Shown piece after piece: positions 60,101 to 64,000 of a DNA stretch of 64,000 nt. The DNA comes from DAOVRD01 sp964521715 (lineage in GTDB: Bacteria > Planctomycetota > Brocadiia > SM23-32). The stretch's first letter is position 1, and each line of letters begins with the position of its first letter. The stretch covers positions 1 to 64,000 of the forward strand of contig CAZFSS010000001.1 of the NCBI GenBank assembly GCA_964521715.1, read 5' to 3'. Below the pieces are notes generated by a model. That model searched no databases. It was not told the origin of the DNA and worked only from the letters and a program-made list of their open reading frames with translations. A program made the translations under genes and the position numbers.

Positions 60101-61162
60101 CTACTGCCGCGCGCGCCGGCCGTAGAGCGCGGTCAGCACTCCCAGACAGAGGCCGCCCAGCCCCAGCCCGTAGACGTAGAGCAGGCCCCGGCTGATCAGG
60201 GCTACTGCGGCCGCTGCGTGCGCTTCCAGGCCGAAGGCCGCGCACAGGCCGATCATGGTCGTCTCCGCGAATCCCATCCCTCCCGGCACGAACGAGATGT
60301 CCGCCACGAAATCGGAGATCGTCACTATGACCAGCACCTTCAGGAAGCTCACGTTGACGCCGAGGGCGGCGAACAACACGAAATGCGCCATGTAGAAGAG
60401 CAGCCACGAAGCGCCCGAGATGAGGATGATCTTGGCGAGGGCCTTCGGGCTGCCGGCCGCGCGGGCCATCGGCGTGAGCACGTTGTCGAGCTTGCGGATG
60501 ACGTAGATCTCGAAGTGCTCGTAGTGGGGAAACAACCGGCGCAGGGACGTCAGCGTAGTGCTGTTGTACAGGGCCGGCAAGGCGCGGGCCAGCAGCCGCG
60601 ACTTGAGCCGGGCCTTCTTCTGGACGATCAGGCCGCCGGTCACGGCCCCGACGGCCAGCAAGAGGATTCCGCCGAGCGCTGCCTTGATGCCTATCGCCAG
60701 GGGGACTGAGAACAGGATGAAGACCAGTGACCCCAGAAGGAACACCATGAAGACGGCGCTGTTGCCGAGCTTGTCCACCAGCACCGTGCCCAGGTGTACG
60801 GTCTTCTCTCCTCCAAAGGCCCTGCTCATGTAGAAGGCCCGGATGGGTTCGCCGCCGACGCGGGCGCCGGGGGTAACCACGTTGCCGAAGACGCCGGCCA
60901 TGTAGATCGGCCAGAGCGCGACGATGCTCTTGCGGTCTTCCGGCTTCATCAACTGCTGCCACCGGAACGTCCAGAGCACGAAGACAGTCAGATGCAGTGA
61001 GGCCGCCGCCAGGATCGCCCGCGGGCTGACGCGCCGCATGGCCTCGATGATCCTGCCGAACCCGATGTGGGTGAGGACGACCCAGAGGAGGCCCACCACC
61101 GCGAGCACGGCCAACGCGTTTATGCCCGTCCAGAGGAAGGTGCGTCTGCCCATGCTGTGCAT
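60101..61162 (-). CDS. Flippase-like integral membrane protein (UPF0104/LPG synthase TM family)
   Basis: 353 residues with about eight membrane helices. The family motifs are seen: TFRWQQLM, NVVTPGARVGGEPIRAFYMS, then VHLGTVLVDKLGNSAVFMVF and DISFVPGGMGFAETTMIGL. Related proteins are proposed lipid-linked sugar flippases and the membrane part of lysyl-phosphatidylglycerol synthase. It starts 2 bases after the stop of the glycosyltransferase gene, so the two likely cooperate in lipid glycosylation. Confidence 0.85.
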   Translation of the reverse strand: MHSMGRRTFLWTGINALAVLAVVGLLWVVLTHIGFGRIIEAMRRVSPRAILAAASLHLTVFVLWTFRWQQLMKPEDRKSIVALWPIYMAGVFGNVVTPGARVGGEPIRAFYMSRAFGGEKTVHLGTVLVDKLGNSAVFMVFLLGSLVFILFSVPLAIGIKAALGGILLLAVGAVTGGLIVQKKARLKSRLLARALPALYNSTTLTSLRRLFPHYEHFEIYVIRKLDNVLTPMARAAGSPKALAKIILISGASWLLFYMAHFVLFAALGVNVSFLKVLVIVTISDFVADISFVPGGMGFAETTMIGLCAAFGLEAHAAAAVALISRGLLYVYGLGLGGLCLGVLTALYGRRARQ

Positions 61163-61164
61163 TC

Positions 61165-61875
61165 CTAGCGCTGGAGTCTGGCCAGGGCGGCGGCGTGGTA
61201 GACGGCCGCCCATGTGAGCTGCAGATTGTCCCTCGGCCTGATGCTGCTTTGGGCGCCCTCGTAGGTGTAGGGGACGGTGACCTCGGCGATCCGGAAGTCG
61301 CGCCCTCGCTCCGCGGCCAGCCTCCCGAACAGGAGCATGGACGTGTGCTCGAGCGTGTAGCGCCCGCGGGTCGCCAGGTGCCGGGCCAGGTATCCGGCGA
61401 CCTCCCGCGTGTAGACGCGGTAGCCGCTCTGCACGTCGTGGATCCGGACGGCCACGAGCTGGTAGGGCGCGTTGGCGAGGGCGTTGGCCAGGCGCCTGAT
61501 GGCCGGCATGTCGCCGCGCCACCGGTGTCCGATCGCCAGGTCGTAGTCGCCGACGAGGCAGCACATGGCGGGCAGGTGAGCGGGATCGTCCTGCATGTCG
61601 GCGTCGAGCACGGCGATCTTCTCGGCGTCGGCGTGGCGAAGGATTGCCTCCAGCCCGTGCTTGACCGCCGCCTGCTTGCCCTGGTTGACGGCGTGGTGGA
61701 CGGCTTCGGCGGCCCCGTCGGCCGCCAGGGCGTCCAGGATCTCTCCCGTGGCGTCCCTGGAGCAGTCGTTCACGCACACAACGCGACCGACGCCGACCGA
61801 AAGCGCGGCCCGGACGGCCTCCGCCACGTTGCGTTCCTCGTTGTAGGCGGGGAAGACGACGCCCACGCGCCGCAT
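61165..61875 (-). CDS. Family 2 glycosyltransferase (DPM1/DPG synthase-like)
   Basis: 236 residues, GT-A fold. VGVVFPAYNEERNVAEAVRA, VCVNDCSRDATGEIL, and the DxD-type motif KIAVLDADMQDDPAHLPAM are as in polyprenyl-phosphate mannose and glucose synthases. IHDVQSGYRVYTREVAGYL is the acceptor motif. There are no membrane helices, so the neighbouring flippase-like protein may supply the membrane function. The ATG at 61875 is preceded by GAGGA. An upstream ATG at 61923 is less likely. Confidence 0.88.
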   Translation of the reverse strand: MRRVGVVFPAYNEERNVAEAVRAALSVGVGRVVCVNDCSRDATGEILDALAADGAAEAVHHAVNQGKQAAVKHGLEAILRHADAEKIAVLDADMQDDPAHLPAMCCLVGDYDLAIGHRWRGDMPAIRRLANALANAPYQLVAVRIHDVQSGYRVYTREVAGYLARHLATRGRYTLEHTSMLLFGRLAAERGRDFRIAEVTVPYTYEGAQSSIRPRDNLQLTWAAVYHAAALARLQR

Positions 61876-61944
61876 GTTATCCTCATGCCCTTGCTGCCTG
61901 ACACGCTCTACGATTATGCGCATGCCGCCTCCGTGCCGTTCGGG

Positions 61945-63111
61945 TCAGGAGCAGTCCAGCACGGCCCGGGCCGCCTGGACCGCGCCCGTTCGCACTTTCG
62001 CTCCCTCGGCCTTCAGTATCTCCTCCAGCGCGCCGAGCAGGAGAAACACGTTCTCTTCGGTGCTGGAGTGGCCCATCAGGCCGATGCGCCAGACGCGCCC
62101 GGCCAGGGGGCCGAGCCCGCCGCCGATCTCAATCTTGTGTCCCTCGAGCAGGGCGCGTCGCACGGCCTTGTCCTCAGCGCCCTCGGGGATGAACACGGCG
62201 TTGAGCATCGTCAGCCGGTAGGGCTCGGCGACGAGCATCTCGAGCCCCATGGCCTCCAGCCCGGCGACGAGCGCCTCATGGTTGCGGCGGTGGCGCCGGA
62301 AGCGGGCGTCCAGGCCTTCCTCCAGCACCACTTTGAGGGCCTGGTTCAGGGCATAGATCATCGAGATCGGCGCCGTGTGATGGTACGTCCGCTCGGAGCC
62401 CCAGTACTTCTTGACCATGCTCATGTCGAGATACCAGCTCGGGACTTTCTCCTTCCGGGCGTCGAGGACCTCCAGCGCGCGCTGGCTAAACGAAACCGGC
62501 GCCAGGCCGGGCGGGCAGCTCAGGCATTTCTGCGTGCCGCTGTAGATGGCCTCGATCCCCCACCCGTCGGTGTCCACGTCGCATCCTCCCAGGGAGGTGA
62601 CCGCGTCGACGAGCAGGAGGCCCCCGGCGTCATGGACGATGCGGCTCACGTCTTGCAGCGGCTGAAGCACCCCGGTCGAGGTCTCGGCGTGCACGATGGC
62701 GACCACCTTCGGGTCGCAGCGGCGGACCGCGTCCTCGATTGCGGCCGGATCGAGCGGTTCGCCCCATTCCGCTTCCACCGTATGCAGCTCGCCGTGCAGC
62801 CGCTCCACGATGTCGGCCATGCGGGTGCCGAAGACGCCGTTGACGCAGACCAGGACGCGGTCACCGGGCTCGATGAGGTTGCACAGGCACGCTTCCATGC
62901 CGGCGCTGCCGGTGCCGGAGACCGGCAGCGTCAGGCGGTTGCTCGTCTTCATGACGCGGCGCAGGAGGTCCTGCGTTTCGTCCATGATGGCCAGGAAGTC
63001 CGGATCCAGGTGGCCGAGAAGCGGCCGGGACATCGCTTCCAGCACGCTCGGGTGGCAGTTGCTCGGCCCGGGGCCCATCAGTACTCTGCGCAGCCGATTC
63101 GGGCTGGTCAT
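61945..63111 (-). CDS. Class V aminotransferase (alanine-glyoxylate/serine-pyruvate type)
   Basis: 388 residues. LMGPGPSNCHPSVLEAMSRP is the diagnostic start, LPVSGTGSAGMEACLCNL binds the cofactor phosphate, and the Schiff-base lysine is in IYSGTQKCLSCPPGLAPV (about residue 205). IVHAETSTGVLQPL and LLVDAVTSLGG complete the active site. It probably transfers amino groups between alanine or serine and glyoxylate or pyruvate. It lies 34 bases downstream of the aldo-keto reductase gene. Confidence 0.92.
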   Translation of the reverse strand: MTSPNRLRRVLMGPGPSNCHPSVLEAMSRPLLGHLDPDFLAIMDETQDLLRRVMKTSNRLTLPVSGTGSAGMEACLCNLIEPGDRVLVCVNGVFGTRMADIVERLHGELHTVEAEWGEPLDPAAIEDAVRRCDPKVVAIVHAETSTGVLQPLQDVSRIVHDAGGLLLVDAVTSLGGCDVDTDGWGIEAIYSGTQKCLSCPPGLAPVSFSQRALEVLDARKEKVPSWYLDMSMVKKYWGSERTYHHTAPISMIYALNQALKVVLEEGLDARFRRHRRNHEALVAGLEAMGLEMLVAEPYRLTMLNAVFIPEGAEDKAVRRALLEGHKIEIGGGLGPLAGRVWRIGLMGHSSTEENVFLLLGALEEILKAEGAKVRTGAVQAARAVLDCS

Positions 63112-63145
63112 TGCACGGCCTCTCGGATGGAAGAGATGCGCCGGC

Positions 63146-64000
63146 TCACGGAGCGGGCTGATCCCGCTCGGCGTCCTGGGCATCGTAGACCTTGTTCGTG
63201 CCGCGGGGCAGGTCGGCCACGTCGAAGGGCGGCTCGAACTCGTCGACGAGCCGCACGTTCCGTTCGACTTCCTCCGGCCATCGCATTCCGACGTTCGCCA
63301 CGTGCACGCGCGAATCCGCCAGCACGTACTTCAGGCATGCCTCGTAGAGATCGCAGCCGGACTCGAGCTCGGGCAGCAGTCTGCGCGCCAGGTGTTGGAG
63401 GATGCCGGAAGTGAGCGGCCGCATCAACGTCACGCCCAGGTCCATCTCCCGGGCCTTGTCGAGCGCGTGATGGGCGGCCGACTGGTAGATCAAGTTGTAG
63501 CGCAACTGCACGACGTCCAGCAGGCCCGTGTCCATCAGCGCGAGCAGGCTGAACGGCTCCTCCGTGGTGGCGCCGATGAAGCGGACCTTCCCCTGCTTGC
63601 GCAGCTCCATGAGGGCATCCATCGGGCCGTCCTCGAGGACCCGGCGCGTGACCTCGTCTGTGTAGACGCCGCCGTGAAACTGGATCAGGTCGAGTCGCTC
63701 GCACCCGAGGCGGCGCAGCGAGTCGTGGACGCTCTTGACCGTGCCCTCCCGGTCCAGGCCCAGGACGACCTTCGTGGCGATGAACAGTTCATCGCGCTGT
63801 CCGGTGACGGCCTCCCCGATGATGCTCTCGCTGTGCCCGTCGCCGTAGGCGGCCGCCGTGTCGATGTAGTTGATACCCAGCTCGACGGCGCGCCTGACCG
63901 TGCGCCGGGCCGCGGCGCGTCCTTCGTCGGTGTAGGGATCCCATCCCCTCGCCAGGTTCCTGGCGCAGATCGGGTAGCCGCCGAACCCTATCCGCGATAC
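63146..64000 (-). CDS. Aldo/keto reductase, 5-prime end outside the window
   Basis: The frame is open to base 64000, giving 284 codons plus stop, with the N-terminus missing. SRIGFGGYPICARNLARGWD is followed by the catalytic aspartate and tyrosine in GINYIDTAAAYGDG, lysine in ELFIATKVVLG and histidine in LDLIQFHGG, the complete AKR tetrad. GATTEEPFSLLALMDTGLLD and LRYNLIYQS follow. It uses NADPH to reduce aldehydes or ketones, substrate unknown. It is the first visible gene of the minus-strand run toward the flippase gene. Confidence 0.88.
   Translation of the reverse strand, partial: VSRIGFGGYPICARNLARGWDPYTDEGRAAARRTVRRAVELGINYIDTAAAYGDGHSESIIGEAVTGQRDELFIATKVVLGLDREGTVKSVHDSLRRLGCERLDLIQFHGGVYTDEVTRRVLEDGPMDALMELRKQGKVRFIGATTEEPFSLLALMDTGLLDVVQLRYNLIYQSAAHHALDKAREMDLGVTLMRPLTSGILQHLARRLLPELESGCDLYEACLKYVLADSRVHVANVGMRWPEEVERNVRLVDEFEPPFDVADLPRGTNKVYDAQDAERDQPAP

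Noticed and set aside
61195..63414. A 739-codon open frame opposite the glycosyltransferase and class V aminotransferase
   Set aside because: Antisense shadow. The minus-strand proteins carry full catalytic motifs.
1..64000. tRNA, rRNA or known riboswitch genes
   Set aside because: The gaps between genes were read through. None showed a cloverleaf with GTTCRA-type T-loop, rRNA sequence or a recognisable riboswitch core.

Overview
The window is high-GC DNA, about two thirds G+C by eye, packed with protein genes on both strands. I see no rRNA, tRNA or CRISPR array. The best lineage clue is an 84-residue basic protein at 40676-40930 that matches the short family shared by Planctomycetes, Verrucomicrobia and Chlamydiae. 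Together with BatA-like von Willebrand proteins, DUF4038 and DUF2961 (GH172) glycosidases and lipid A kinase LpxK, it suggests a Gram-negative PVC bacterium, most likely a planctomycete known only from environmental DNA. This placement is inference.

Layout. 0-8 kb: an MBL-fold hydrolase facing an SAMHD1-like HD hydrolase, then a minus-strand operon (a mini-ORF resembling the start of RnfA/RnfE, a duplicated SurA-like foldase, an alanine-type aminotransferase, a mini-ORF with an FMN-attachment-like motif, scpB), a small membrane protein and a SAM hydrolase. 8-20 kb: a fused 2-oxoacid dehydrogenase E1, the tig-clpP-clpX proteostasis cluster, a GH172 enzyme, a TauE-type exporter with a ribbon-helix-helix regulator and palindromic operators, and hslVU. 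20-34 kb: proS-DUF4416-ndk-lipoprotein operon, truA, two DUF2330-like membrane proteins around a NUDIX gene, a nitroreductase, two BatA/VWA proteins and a tRNA-queuosine mannosyltransferase-like gene. 34-40 kb: carbohydrate-related genes (a secreted protein, two convergent DUF4038 glycosidases, a sugar-kinase-like protein). 40-48 kb: the PVC small basic protein, an aminotransferase, a signalling group (STAS, receiver, sigma-54 activator), CYTH, nucleoside hydrolase, lpxK and a Gfo/Idh oxidoreductase.

48.4-51.4 kb is the accessory island. Two direct copies of a 211-bp palindromic repeat bracket a BglII/BstYI-type restriction-modification pair. The methyltransferase is intact and the endonuclease carries one frameshift. 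The pair sits inside the broken halves of an MmeI-like (type IIG/IIL) restriction-modification gene, so one system appears to have landed in and partly replaced another. The right-hand repeat is itself split by a 39-bp palindromic insertion.

51.4-64 kb returns to core functions: mutS, rplM-rpsI, yebC, a DUF192 gene, ilvC, larC and a minus-strand operon of aldo-keto reductase (cut by the window edge), class V aminotransferase, family 2 glycosyltransferase and a flippase-like membrane protein. Several sigma-70 promoters with 16-18 bp spacing are visible. Three related 28-bp palindromes and other dispersed inverted repeats lie between genes.
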